A DNA stretch of 64,000 bases from Aridibacter sp965216195. Lineage in GTDB: Bacteria > Acidobacteriota > Blastocatellia > Pyrinomonadales > Pyrinomonadaceae. The position numbers and the translations under genes are program-made. The DNA lies in NCBI GenBank assembly GCA_965216195.1, contig OZ244151.1, forward strand, positions 3,100,001 through 3,164,000. Reading direction: 5' to 3'. The notes beneath the pieces are model-generated. The model saw only the letters and a list, made by a program, of their open reading frames with translations, was not told the DNA's origin and searched no databases. Of the stretch, positions 24,544-32,761 are shown one piece after another (within the stretch, counting starts at the first letter, position 1; every line of letters starts with the position of its first letter).

Positions 24544-25262
24544 GACGTTTTTTTGCACCAATCGAAGATATTCCCGATCAGAGCATCAGATTGGATAAGG
24601 AGCAGTCCCTACACCTGCGGCGGGTTTTGCGTCTGAGACCGGGAGACAGCGTTAATTTGTTTGATGGAGAGGGCAATGAATATACTTCAGTTGTTGAGAG
24701 TTTTTCGGGAAAGGAGTCTCTTGCGAATTTGAAAATTATTGAGAAAGTAACGCCCTCCTCGCCTGAATCTTCCTTGAACCTTACTCTTGGCGTGGCGATT
24801 CTAAAAAGCGATAAATTTGATCTTGTGGTTAAAAAAGCGGTTGAGCTTGGTGTGGTAAAACTAATACCGATCACCACCTTACGGACCGATGTGAAACTTA
24901 AAAACGCTGCAAGGAAAATCGCGCGCTGGGAAAAGATAACTATCGAATCCTCAAAACAATGCGGGCGGGCAAAGCTAATGGAAATCTCGCAACCAGATGA
25001 GTTCCGACAAATTAGTAAAGCCACGGCTGAAACGGTAGTTATGTTTTCCGAGCAAGGAGGGAAGGGCTTTTCCAGTTTGAAATCAGGCAAAAAAATAACC
25101 GCCCTCGTAGGACCGGAAGGCGGCTGGGATGATTCTGAGATCGACTTTGCAAAGAAAAACGACTTTTCGATTGTTACACTTGGCGGAAGAATTCTTCGTG
25201 CGGAAACGGCCGCAATTTCTGTCGCGACGATTCTCCAGCACCGTTTTGGCGATTTAAATTAG
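24540..25262 (+). CDS. rsmE: 16S rRNA (uracil(1498)-N(3))-methyltransferase
   Basis: A 240-residue SPOUT-class methyltransferase. LHLRRVLRLRPGD is the N-terminal PUA-like landmark. LALVGPEGG-type sequence is present as ALVGPEGGWDDSEIDFA, and LGGRILRAETAAI forms the knot and SAM-binding end. The enzyme methylates U1498 of 16S rRNA. KAVELGVVKLIPITTLRTDV and ESSKQCGRA are further family-typical stretches. The convergent gene on the other strand overlaps its end by 4 bases. Confidence 0.95.
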   Translation: MRRFFAPIEDIPDQSIRLDKEQSLHLRRVLRLRPGDSVNLFDGEGNEYTSVVESFSGKESLANLKIIEKVTPSSPESSLNLTLGVAILKSDKFDLVVKKAVELGVVKLIPITTLRTDVKLKNAARKIARWEKITIESSKQCGRAKLMEISQPDEFRQISKATAETVVMFSEQGGKGFSSLKSGKKITALVGPEGGWDDSEIDFAKKNDFSIVTLGGRILRAETAAISVATILQHRFGDLN

Positions 25263-25861
25263 TAATCCTTCCCGCGCATATAAGCGTCGCCGCGCTGTTT
25301 CATTTCAGCACGCCTTCCAATTGAATTGATAGCTGAGCTCAACAATTCCCCGCTTGCAACACGGAAATTAGCTCTGCCCTCGGCTTCTATATCCGGGTCT
25401 CTAAATTGCACAATCAGATAACGCACCTTTTTCTTCATGAGGCTGCCCAAAATACCTGCGCCCATTACCGGTGCTGCTCCTATTACTCTACCGGAACCGG
25501 CCCGCACTTTCTTGCGACTTGGATAAATCACTAAGATCGCCTTGTATGGGATCGAGAATTTTTCCTTCTTATCCTTTCCAAGAAAAATAAGCCGCTCATT
25601 TATATCGTCACATTTGAGAAACCCGTTTTGCTTTTTACTAAAACCAAAAAGTCCACCCTGATACTTAACCTTAAAAGTGTCCGGCAAATTGATGCCGGCT
25701 TTTGGTTTGACCTCAACCTTCTCACCTTTTTCATCTGTCGTCTTTTCTTGCTTCGGCTCTTCCTTTTTTGGTTCTTCCTTTTCTACCGGTCTTACCTGCG
25801 CGGTTGCGCTGGCACCAAATACAAAAATCGCGAGGCAAAATATCCATAATACATTTTTCAT
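25259..25861 (-). CDS. Secreted hypothetical protein
   Basis: A 200-residue protein with a signal peptide (MKNVLWIFCLAIFVFGASATAQ). A Lys/Glu/Pro-rich linker (about residues 25-55) and a C-terminal domain follow, the latter with FSIPYKAILVIYPSRKKV, a glycine-rich stretch (about 125-140) and YLIVQFRDPDIEAEG. The domain resembles PH-like beta folds, but no family is assigned. A Shine-Dalgarno-like AAAAAGG precedes the start. It is probably exported to the periplasm or anchored through its linker; the function is unknown. Confidence 0.6.
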   Translation of the reverse strand: MKNVLWIFCLAIFVFGASATAQVRPVEKEEPKKEEPKQEKTTDEKGEKVEVKPKAGINLPDTFKVKYQGGLFGFSKKQNGFLKCDDINERLIFLGKDKKEKFSIPYKAILVIYPSRKKVRAGSGRVIGAAPVMGAGILGSLMKKKVRYLIVQFRDPDIEAEGRANFRVASGELLSSAINSIGRRAEMKQRGDAYMRGKDY

Positions 25862-25882
25862 AATTGTTACCTTTTTCCTATT

Positions 25883-26479
25883 CTATAGACGCGTCGCTCC
25901 GATTGTTCGTTGCCATTTAAGGTTTTGTCTTAGAACCTCTAAACGCTTCTTATCATTTTCGCCTGAGGAAGTTGAGATGCGCTCGATAATGCTTTCTAAA
26001 AGCGGCGCAGCGAAATTCCCTGCGTGAGAAATCACCTGTGAATAATAGTGGATCTGCAAACTTCCTTGGTTATCAATGTGAAAATTTCTAATCTCCTCTT
26101 CGCTTAAACCAAAAACCTCTACGCCGGGCGAAATGACCTGCTTCGGTATTCCCTGCGATTTTTCACCATCAGATTTAATCGCGCCAAGGAGCAAAATTCC
26201 AATCAAGCATCCCTGCTCATTAATAAAATCCGGGCTAAAACTCCCGAGTTCCGGCATTGAGGAGAGACGCGGGCCATAATTCGCATACTCAGGATTCATC
26301 AACATCGAATTGTAAACTATACCGACGGCGCTTTCCCCTTCGTTACCTGTAGGGATTGATACAAAAGTAGAAAACCCGTAATCATCCGGGCGAGGCGAAT
26401 CTGCTACGTCAAGCTCGTCAATCACACGTGCGACGTAATCCAAGTGAGAATTTGATCCAACAATCTTCGCAATTAACAT
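25883..26479 (-). CDS. HAS-barrel-like protein, resembles the N-terminal domain of HerA
   Basis: A 198-residue protein. MLIAKIVGSNSHLDYVARVI followed by a DYGFSTFVSIP strand and AVGIVYNSMLMNPEY has the layout of the HAS-barrel found at the N-terminus of HerA/FtsK-type ATPases. There, the segment after the barrel leads to a Walker A motif; here the protein ends without any P-loop. NurA, the nuclease partner of HerA, is encoded two genes upstream on the same strand, which strengthens the suggestion. The match is by eye, so it should be treated as probable only. A separate HerA ATPase is not in the window. Confidence 0.5.
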   Translation of the reverse strand: MLIAKIVGSNSHLDYVARVIDELDVADSPRPDDYGFSTFVSIPTGNEGESAVGIVYNSMLMNPEYANYGPRLSSMPELGSFSPDFINEQGCLIGILLLGAIKSDGEKSQGIPKQVISPGVEVFGLSEEEIRNFHIDNQGSLQIHYYSQVISHAGNFAAPLLESIIERISTSSGENDKKRLEVLRQNLKWQRTIGATRL

Positions 26480-26527
26480 AGACTTACGCGAGGGGCAAAA
26501 TCGAACGCTGTAAAATCGACCGACACT

Positions 26528-27055
26528 CTAAATACCTTTCGAGATTTCGGAGATAATATAGAGAAGCCACCAAAGAAGCAGTTGAACTGCCAGCACGATA
26601 AAGCTCAACCCCATGCTTACCAGGGCGAGTTTTCGTCCGCCCAAACTCGGGTAACGATGGGCAACGGCTACTCCAAAACTTCCAAACGCAAAAGTAAAAG
26701 GAATAAACAAAACACCTAAGTAAGGCACCATCGAATACACAAAACAAGCCCAGGCCGTATGAGCTGGATTGTTTTCGTTTCGGGCAAACAGGTCTGTGAT
26801 CTCTTCGGTCTCCGCATTTTCGACCAAGAAAGATTTGCCTTGAAGGCGATGTGCGGAGCGTAAGGTATCAAGCGGCTGATAATCCTCGCTCAAAATCTTT
26901 CCGCAAACAAGACAATAGCGGGCGTCATCACGCGCCGCCTGAGATCCACAAGCGGGGCAAATTTCTCTGGCGGAAAACGTAGAACGAGAAGTAGAAAATC
27001 GACCCGCTCTAGCTTTGGTCTTTCCATTTTCCATCTTCAGCTTTTCGTTTTCCAT
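26528..27055 (-). CDS. Zinc-ribbon membrane protein
   Basis: A 175-residue protein. CPACGS (about residues 34-39) and CLVCGK (about 49-54) form a zinc ribbon, followed by a linker and two to three hydrophobic helices (about residues 103-130 and 145-170). It therefore appears to be a membrane protein with a cytosolic zinc finger. The start lies 2 bases after the NurA stop; the first dozen codons repeat the word GAAAA(T/C)G and could be a recent addition, so a start at the second or third ATG is possible. It lies between NurA and the HAS-barrel protein and is probably co-transcribed with them. The function is unknown. Confidence 0.6.
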   Translation of the reverse strand: MENEKLKMENGKTKARAGRFSTSRSTFSAREICPACGSQAARDDARYCLVCGKILSEDYQPLDTLRSAHRLQGKSFLVENAETEEITDLFARNENNPAHTAWACFVYSMVPYLGVLFIPFTFAFGSFGVAVAHRYPSLGGRKLALVSMGLSFIVLAVQLLLWWLLYIISEISKGI

Positions 27056-27057
27056 TG

Positions 27058-28272
27058 CTACCTGCGTCGTCCTTTACTTGCATTCTTTCTGGAAACGCTA
27101 AAGTTTAGGTTATTCTTTTTCGCAAACTCTTGTAAAGCTCTAAGAAAAATTTTGCGATCGTTTGAAGTTATTACCGCGGTTTGATCTGCCGTTTCGATTG
27201 CGTATGGATAACCCAAACCAATCACGCATTCGGCTCGCACCGCATCCGAAACCTCCGCAAGAAAACCATCTTCGTAAACCCAACTCGGAATATCCAAACG
27301 CGCAGGCAGAGAATCTCCCGTAGTTTGCAGGAAAACGAATCCGACCAAAGGGCTCTCGGTTTCCGGATCAACAAATGCCTCCAAACCTTTTCTTTTTGAA
27401 TAACAAAAAGGCGTGCGATCACCCCATCGTTTCATGGTTTTCTGTTGATCCGCGGTTTTTTGACTTAGCAGAGTAGTATCAAAAAGCGATAAATTTTCCG
27501 ATCTCGCTTTTCCGCTAAAGGCATCGATCAGGTTGATCAAGTCCCTTGAAAAACTTCGATCAACATAGCCAATAACGGGAACCTTAGTTTCTCTCGAATG
27601 CCTTACCAGGTTAACCAATTCCTCGACGAATTTCCGCTGGAGTTTTGATTGCATAGCCGCAAAAGGAAGTAGCATCGGTCGATCAAGAAACGCGAGCGGC
27701 ATTCTCTCTCCACGCTTCTGCCAGCCTTTCTTTTTAGACAAAAACTCACCCGTTTTTTGTATTTCGCCGAAAAACATTTCGTCGCTAATCCGCGATTCCG
27801 GCTTCAAAGGTTCTTCTTGATTTTCGAGTAAATCCTTTGGCGAAAGGATTTTCAGGGAAGTGTCTTTTTCATACTTTTTGTCGCCCGTATGAGGGTTTTC
27901 AAACCAACCGATCTGAACGGCGCCGATAGGTAGAGATGTCTCCTTTTCTGAGTAATACTGGCTTCCATCGACCGCAAATGTGGTGCGATTTTCAAGTATT
28001 TGACTTGCCCAATTTCTTGCCTCTTCGTGGTTGTCCCAGCTCTCTTCAAACGCGAATGCGAAGCTCTTTAGATCGTCGATTTCCTGCGAAGGAACGGCTC
28101 CGACATTTTCCGCAGCTTCAATTTTTTGAGCAATTTGGGAGCTCGATAACTGGCAAATTTCACCTAGCGTTCGTAGATATTCATTCAGGTCCTTTTTCTG
28201 CGAGTCGGAGAAATTTACAAAATCCCCTAGTTTCTCGGCGAGCTTTTCTCTTATGTGTTTTGGTTGAAGCAT
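27058..28272 (-). CDS. nurA: NurA domain nuclease (DNA double-strand break end processing)
   Basis: A 404-residue protein. The NurA signature TTFAVDGSQYY is present at about residues 97-107, with the catalytic aspartate (D102) in the DGS motif. ALIGLGYPYAIETADQ-like sequence near the C-terminus (CVIGLGYPYAIETADQ) and VIGYVDRSFSRDLINLID are further family stretches. NurA is an RNase H-fold 5'-3' nuclease that works with the HerA translocase and Rad50-Mre11 in archaea, and is also present in some bacteria such as Deinococcus. Here it is adjacent to a HAS-barrel protein and about 2 kb from a Rad50-like gene. An N-terminal helical region (about 1-90) precedes the core. Confidence 0.8.
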   Translation of the reverse strand: MLQPKHIREKLAEKLGDFVNFSDSQKKDLNEYLRTLGEICQLSSSQIAQKIEAAENVGAVPSQEIDDLKSFAFAFEESWDNHEEARNWASQILENRTTFAVDGSQYYSEKETSLPIGAVQIGWFENPHTGDKKYEKDTSLKILSPKDLLENQEEPLKPESRISDEMFFGEIQKTGEFLSKKKGWQKRGERMPLAFLDRPMLLPFAAMQSKLQRKFVEELVNLVRHSRETKVPVIGYVDRSFSRDLINLIDAFSGKARSENLSLFDTTLLSQKTADQQKTMKRWGDRTPFCYSKRKGLEAFVDPETESPLVGFVFLQTTGDSLPARLDIPSWVYEDGFLAEVSDAVRAECVIGLGYPYAIETADQTAVITSNDRKIFLRALQEFAKKNNLNFSVSRKNASKGRRR

Positions 28273-28782
28273 TTAATTGTTGTTTTGAGGTTTCAGCTCG
28301 CTGTAACCATCAACCTGAAAACGCCACTTCCGATCCTTTCCCCTGACGGCTACCACGACGAACTTGCCCATTGAATGATTTACAACCTTGCCGTCTTTAT
28401 AATATTTGAGGTCGAAAATTCCTACGTCATAGCCCATTTTCTTTGTCACCTTGCGCTGCACGATCGTAAATCTGATCACGGGATTTCGACCTGTTTCTTT
28501 CATGTTTTTGAAGAAACGTGTGAAACTTTCGAGTATCAATTGTCTGCCTCGTCTGATTCCTGAGTTTGGTCGCGGAGAAATGTACGCCGCGTCTTTTGTA
28601 TAAAGATTCGCGACCGTTTGAGGTGTAAGAGTTCGATACCCCTTACTGAAACTCTTGTAAATAGCGTCGATTTTTTTGTGAGACTTAACGCCTTTCTTTA
28701 GAGTCGGAAGCGGGTCTTGGGCATGCAAACTTGCCGTGAGGAGGAAAGTTGAAAACAGTGTTATTAAAATCAGATATCGCAT
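28273..28782 (-). CDS. Secreted SnoaL/NTF2-like (DUF4440-type) protein
   Basis: A 169-residue protein with a signal peptide (MRYLILITLFSTFLLTASLH). A small cone-shaped NTF2-like domain follows, with VANLYTKDAAYISPRPNSG, RRGRQLILESFTRFF and a C-terminal sheet KFVVVAVRGKDRKWRFQVDG. The start is set at the ATG preceded by AGGAG, 6 bases upstream. A longer open frame (to 28848) begins with MKYKRFE, which is a truncated copy of the 5' end of the four-helix-bundle gene and not part of this protein. Its stop abuts the nurA start. The function is unknown. Confidence 0.75.
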   Translation of the reverse strand: MRYLILITLFSTFLLTASLHAQDPLPTLKKGVKSHKKIDAIYKSFSKGYRTLTPQTVANLYTKDAAYISPRPNSGIRRGRQLILESFTRFFKNMKETGRNPVIRFTIVQRKVTKKMGYDVGIFDLKYYKDGKVVNHSMGKFVVVAVRGKDRKWRFQVDGYSELKPQNNN

Positions 28783-28799
28783 TAATTCTCCTAATTTCG

Positions 28800-29028
28800 T
28801 TCGGTTCAAATCGTTTTCTACAGAATTTTCAAAACGTTTGTATTTCATAAGTTTTCATCAATTTCAGATTTCAAATTTGAGATATCAGATCAACATTCAT
28901 TAATCTCAAATTTCAGATTTGAAATATCAGATCAGCATCCATTAATTTCAAATTTCAAATCTGAGATCTGAGATCTGAGACCTGAAATCTGAGATCTGAA
29001 ATCTGAAATCTGAAATTAATGATCTCAT
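28800..29028. repeat. Degenerate CAGATCTGAAATCTGAAAT array with truncated four-helix gene start
   Basis: From 28849 to 29025 the sequence is built from variants of AATTTCAGATTTGAAAT, GATATCAGATC and AGATCTGA words. On its left side (minus strand, about 28820-28848) lies a copy of the first roughly 20 bases of the four-helix-bundle gene (MKYKRFE) together with its leader, after which the similarity ends. The array thus separates a full copy from a broken copy. Confidence 0.8.
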
Positions 29029-29571
29029 TTATTGCATCTGAGCCCTTCTTTTTTCATATCGCTCAGCTTCTTCTCGCTTAAGCTTCGCTTCAAATTCTTT
29101 CCGAAATTGCTTCATTTCTTCATCAAATTCTTCTAAGCCTTTCTTCCGGTCGTATAATTCCCTGGTTTTCTCCGTCAAAAATTTCTCGCCTTTGATGTCA
29201 GTATTTTTCAGTGAATTTATCCAGCCGTACAATTGTTTATTAATTACCTCCGATTCTTTTCGAAGCCGCAAAATCTCGCCTTTGAATTTTTTGAAGCTCG
29301 GTAAACTCCCCAAAATATACGTTATCGAACGACACTCTCCAGAGGAACCGCGTGAAATGTATAGAAACTGAATGAGTTCGGTCGTTGTGCCTCTTTCAAA
29401 ACCTTCGGCGATGTTATTTGAAATAGAAACTGCGGCGCGTTCGAGTTGGTTTTTTAAGTCACCTAGACCCTGAAAATCTGATTTCGCGGATTTTGTGAAT
29501 TCAAAAGTTTTAACTGCAAATTCGATTGAAGCCTTCCAAACGGGCAAATCTTCAAAACGTTTATATTTCAT
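29029..29571 (-). CDS. Four-helix-bundle protein (S23 intervening-sequence protein family), extended C-terminus
   Basis: A 180-residue protein. MKYKRFEDLPVWKASIEFA is the common start of this family, followed by LKNQLERAAVSISNNIAEGFE and FLYISRGSSGECRS. Its C-terminal 60 residues are a highly charged helix with many Glu, Lys and Arg, beyond the usual 110-120-residue length. The family is known from ORFs in 23S rRNA intervening sequences; no rRNA is near. Inverted ATTAATTTCAGA/TCTGAAATTAAT words lie on both sides, and a truncated copy of its 5' end is at 28820-28848. These features suggest a duplicating or mobile unit. Confidence 0.88.
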   Translation of the reverse strand: MKYKRFEDLPVWKASIEFAVKTFEFTKSAKSDFQGLGDLKNQLERAAVSISNNIAEGFERGTTTELIQFLYISRGSSGECRSITYILGSLPSFKKFKGEILRLRKESEVINKQLYGWINSLKNTDIKGEKFLTEKTRELYDRKKGLEEFDEEMKQFRKEFEAKLKREEAERYEKRRAQMQ

Positions 29572-29659
29572 AAGTTTTTATTAATTTCAGATATCAGATC
29601 AAAAATTTGAGGTCACTCGAAATCAAGCAATCCGAGGAACTAAATTCGAACTCTGAAAT

Positions 29660-29971
29660 TCACTTCGTTCCAATCAAATAAGTAACTGCCTCATCACCAA
29701 CCACGCGTGCAGCATGTTTTGTTCCCCGCGGCATAAAATCCCTGTCACCTGCGTTTAATACGATCTTCCCAACTCCATCAACATCGAGCTCAATGCTGCC
29801 TGAGACCACCCAATGAGATTGATCATCGCCATGGGCATGGAGAGGGTAAACGGAACCTGCGTTGTCACTCCACCTAAAAACTGAAAACCCTTCTTTTTCC
29901 ATTTGCGCCCGAAGCGTTTTTGCGTCCGGCTTCTCATCCTTTTCCCAGCGCTCTATTCTATACTCTTTCAT
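29660..29971 (-). CDS. Cupin domain-containing protein
   Basis: A 103-residue single-domain cupin. YPLHAHGDDQSHWVVSG holds the first motif (H-x-H and nearby E/Q positions) and GDRDFMPRGTKHAARV the second motif with its histidine. The metal and ligand are unknown; such small cupins act as metal-binding enzymes or sensors. The start is placed at the ATG at 29971; an in-frame TTG three codons upstream is less likely. It is divergent from the Rad50-like gene at 30066, with a 94-base intergenic region that must contain both promoters. Confidence 0.8.
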   Translation of the reverse strand: MKEYRIERWEKDEKPDAKTLRAQMEKEGFSVFRWSDNAGSVYPLHAHGDDQSHWVVSGSIELDVDGVGKIVLNAGDRDFMPRGTKHAARVVGDEAVTYLIGTK

Positions 29972-30065
29972 ATTTTCCAAACTATTCTACACGACCCAGC
30001 TCTTTGTCTAATAACGCACGTGTAGCTCTGTTTTCCTTTTGCGCCTTTTCAATTAAAATCTCCAT

Positions 30066-32750
30066 ATGCACATCACAAAAGTCGAGCTTGAGGATATTAA
30101 ATCTCATACCGATTCCAAGTTCGGATTCGAGCGCGGTACGACGGCAATAATGGGCGAAAACGGTGCGGGAAAAACGACGCTCATCGAAGCAGTGGCGTGG
30201 ACGCTTTTCGATCTGCTCGATTATAAAAAAGATGATTTTGTTAAACGTGGGGCTAAAAAAGGCGTCGCGAGAGTTACTTTCGAAAGCGGCATGGATGAGC
30301 GCCGTTATGTTGTCCATCGCGACACAAAAACAGCTTATTACGTTTACGATCCAAAACTAAAAATGCGGATCGCCGATAAAAAAGAAGAGGTGACCCGGTT
30401 TTTGTGGAAGCATCTCGGAGTAGAGACCGGCACAGATCTAGAATCGCTTTTTCGGCGTGCGATCGGCGTTCCGCAAGGAACGTTTACTGCGATCTTTCTT
30501 GAATCTCCAACCGAGAGAAAACGAGCGTTTGATAAGCTTTTAAAGGTTGAAGAATATCGCGAAAGCTCCGATAAACTGCGCGAAACCTCAAAATATATTG
30601 ATTCAAAAATTATTAAAACGAGCGAGGGTATTGCGCGTGCTGAAGGCGAGCTAAAGCGGTACGAGGAATACGAAAGCGAACTAAAAGAAACTGCGAAAAC
30701 CAGAAAAAAGATTGAGAAATCTGCGGCCAAAATGGAAAGGGTGGTTGCTGAAAAGCGGAAAATCATTGATGAGTTTGAAAAGATTGAGGCTAAAGTTTCA
30801 GAACTCACTGAAACAATAAAAACTCTCGAAAATAAGAAGTCGCGGGCACGCCTTGTTCTCAAGCAAAAGGAATCAGAAATGGCTGCCGCCGAACAAGCCT
30901 CCGAGGCAGTTAAAACCGTTGAAGAAGACTACAAAAAGCATATTAAGGCTCTCGGAATGCTAAAGGAATTCGAGCGCGAACGGCGGGAACGCGAAAAATT
31001 AAACAAAGCAAAAGCTGACATTGAGGCGGCCATTGTAAAAATCAAGTCGGACCTGAAGACAACCAAAGACGAACGGAAGCGTGTAGCCAGAGCCCACAGC
31101 GAAATTGAAGGTTTGAAACCCAAGGTAAAGGCGCAAGACGACGTAGAAAAACGCCGTGAGGAAGTTCGCAACCAAAAATCAGAAGCAGCAACCGCCAAAT
31201 CGCGGCTTGAAAGTATTGGAAAAAAGCTCGAAAAACTCCGTGATCGCTACCGTGAAAACCAGACACAAAAGAAGGAAACGGAAAAGGCGGCTTCAGAAGC
31301 GAAACACTTGAAAACGAGACAAAAACAGGATGATTCTCTGCGGAGAAAAATTGCGGCACTAAATGCTGTGCTTGAAAGGGACCGGAAGTTTCAAAGCGAA
31401 ATAAAAAATGGTCTTTGTCCGCTGCTCACGGAAAAATGTTTGAATTTGAAAGAAGGTCAAACGCTTGAAGATTTCGCGTCAACAAAATTTACCGAGATAA
31501 AGGCGGAAATCGAGAAACTCGAATCCGATCAAAAAGAACTCAAGGATCTCCTTGAAACATCCCGAGAAGCCGATAAACAGTTAGCCCAGCTCGAGACTCT
31601 CAAAAAGCGTGAAGAGGAAATCGCGAAGGATGGTGTTTCACTAAAAGAAGAAAAAGAAGCACTCGAAAAAAAAGCTGGAAGTTTAGAAAAGCTTGGTAGG
31701 GACCTCGAAGACATCGAAAGACAATTGAAGGCCTTGAATAATCCGCGGGCGCGAATTCAAATCCTTGAAAAAGAAACCGCCAAGGAAATTTCCTTGCGCG
31801 AGCAGCTCACAAATATCGAGAGTAATTTGGAGAGGCTTGAAAGCGATCGCCGTCTGAAAGTTGAACAACTCGAAATGTACAAGGATCTTGATTCGAATTG
31901 GAAAGAATATTCCGCTATACGGGATAAAACCGCACATAGTCATCGAGAGTTTATTAAAAACGAAGCCTCCGCAAAATCGCTTCCCGAAAAATCAAAGGAA
32001 GTAGAAGCCGAAAAAACGAAACTCGAAGAAACGCAAAAGTCTTTAACGAAGGCCGAAAGAGACCTCAAAAGAGAAAGTGAGGGGTTTGAAATCGAAAAAT
32101 ACTCTGAGGAAAAGAAAGCTTTTCGAGCTCTGGAAAAGGAGCTTTTCGAGATTCAGTTGGATCAGAAACACTCGAAAAAGCGTGAAACCGAGCTTGAAGC
32201 GGAGATAAAAAGCTTGAAAAAAACCGCAGAGGCGCTCAAAATCGAAGTTGCTGAAAAAGAACGCCTTGAGAGGATTCGCGGGGTAACGTCGTTTATCCGG
32301 TCAACGCTAAAGGAGGCGGCACCGAGAGTTGCGAGAAACTACGTCTATCACGTATCGATTGAAGCTAATCAGATGTTTAGGGAAATCACAGGTAACGCCG
32401 AGCGCACACTAAAATGGGCTGATGATTATGGAATCCTGCTCGAAGAAAATGGCTTTGAGCGCCCCTTTCAAAACCTTTCGGGCGGTGAGCAAATGGCGGC
32501 GGCGATGTCCGTTCGACTCGCCCTTTTGCGTCAATTGTCAGATTTAAGAATCGCCTTTTTTGATGAGCCGACAATGAATATGGACGCTGCCCATCGCCAG
32601 CGTTTGGCCGAACAAATAAGTGAGATTTCCGAGAATCAAACCTTTGACCAGCTATTCGTAATCTCACACGACGACACTTTTGAAAGCTATGCAGATAACG
32701 TAGTCACGGTTTCCCCAGAACAAGCCGAAACTGCTGCGAGTCTTTTTTAG
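30066..32750 (+). CDS. Rad50/SbcC-like SMC-type ATPase
   Basis: An 894-residue protein. Walker A is GENGAGKTT at about residues 30-38, and VPQGTFTAIFLESPTERKR (about 135-154) is the Q-loop region typical of Rad50. A very long coiled coil (about 170-790) follows, then the ABC signature LSGGEQMAAAMSVRLALL, Walker B and D-loop IAFFDEPTMNMD, and the H-loop VISHDD. The hook at the coil apex is not CxxC but C451-x6-C458 (CPLLTEKC). Rad50-Mre11 (SbcC-SbcD) processes DNA ends; no Mre11/SbcD nuclease gene lies beside it, but a NurA gene is 1.8 kb away. It is the first gene of a plus-strand run. Confidence 0.9.
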   Translation: MHITKVELEDIKSHTDSKFGFERGTTAIMGENGAGKTTLIEAVAWTLFDLLDYKKDDFVKRGAKKGVARVTFESGMDERRYVVHRDTKTAYYVYDPKLKMRIADKKEEVTRFLWKHLGVETGTDLESLFRRAIGVPQGTFTAIFLESPTERKRAFDKLLKVEEYRESSDKLRETSKYIDSKIIKTSEGIARAEGELKRYEEYESELKETAKTRKKIEKSAAKMERVVAEKRKIIDEFEKIEAKVSELTETIKTLENKKSRARLVLKQKESEMAAAEQASEAVKTVEEDYKKHIKALGMLKEFERERREREKLNKAKADIEAAIVKIKSDLKTTKDERKRVARAHSEIEGLKPKVKAQDDVEKRREEVRNQKSEAATAKSRLESIGKKLEKLRDRYRENQTQKKETEKAASEAKHLKTRQKQDDSLRRKIAALNAVLERDRKFQSEIKNGLCPLLTEKCLNLKEGQTLEDFASTKFTEIKAEIEKLESDQKELKDLLETSREADKQLAQLETLKKREEEIAKDGVSLKEEKEALEKKAGSLEKLGRDLEDIERQLKALNNPRARIQILEKETAKEISLREQLTNIESNLERLESDRRLKVEQLEMYKDLDSNWKEYSAIRDKTAHSHREFIKNEASAKSLPEKSKEVEAEKTKLEETQKSLTKAERDLKRESEGFEIEKYSEEKKAFRALEKELFEIQLDQKHSKKRETELEAEIKSLKKTAEALKIEVAEKERLERIRGVTSFIRSTLKEAAPRVARNYVYHVSIEANQMFREITGNAERTLKWADDYGILLEENGFERPFQNLSGGEQMAAAMSVRLALLRQLSDLRIAFFDEPTMNMDAAHRQRLAEQISEISENQTFDQLFVISHDDTFESYADNVVTVSPEQAETAASLF

Positions 32751-32761
32751 ATAACCAAACT

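Noticed and set aside
28783..28848. Longer N-terminus (MKYKRFENSV...) of the NTF2-like gene
   Set aside because: It belongs to a truncated four-helix-gene copy; the ATG at 28782 has an AGGAG site and begins a signal peptide.
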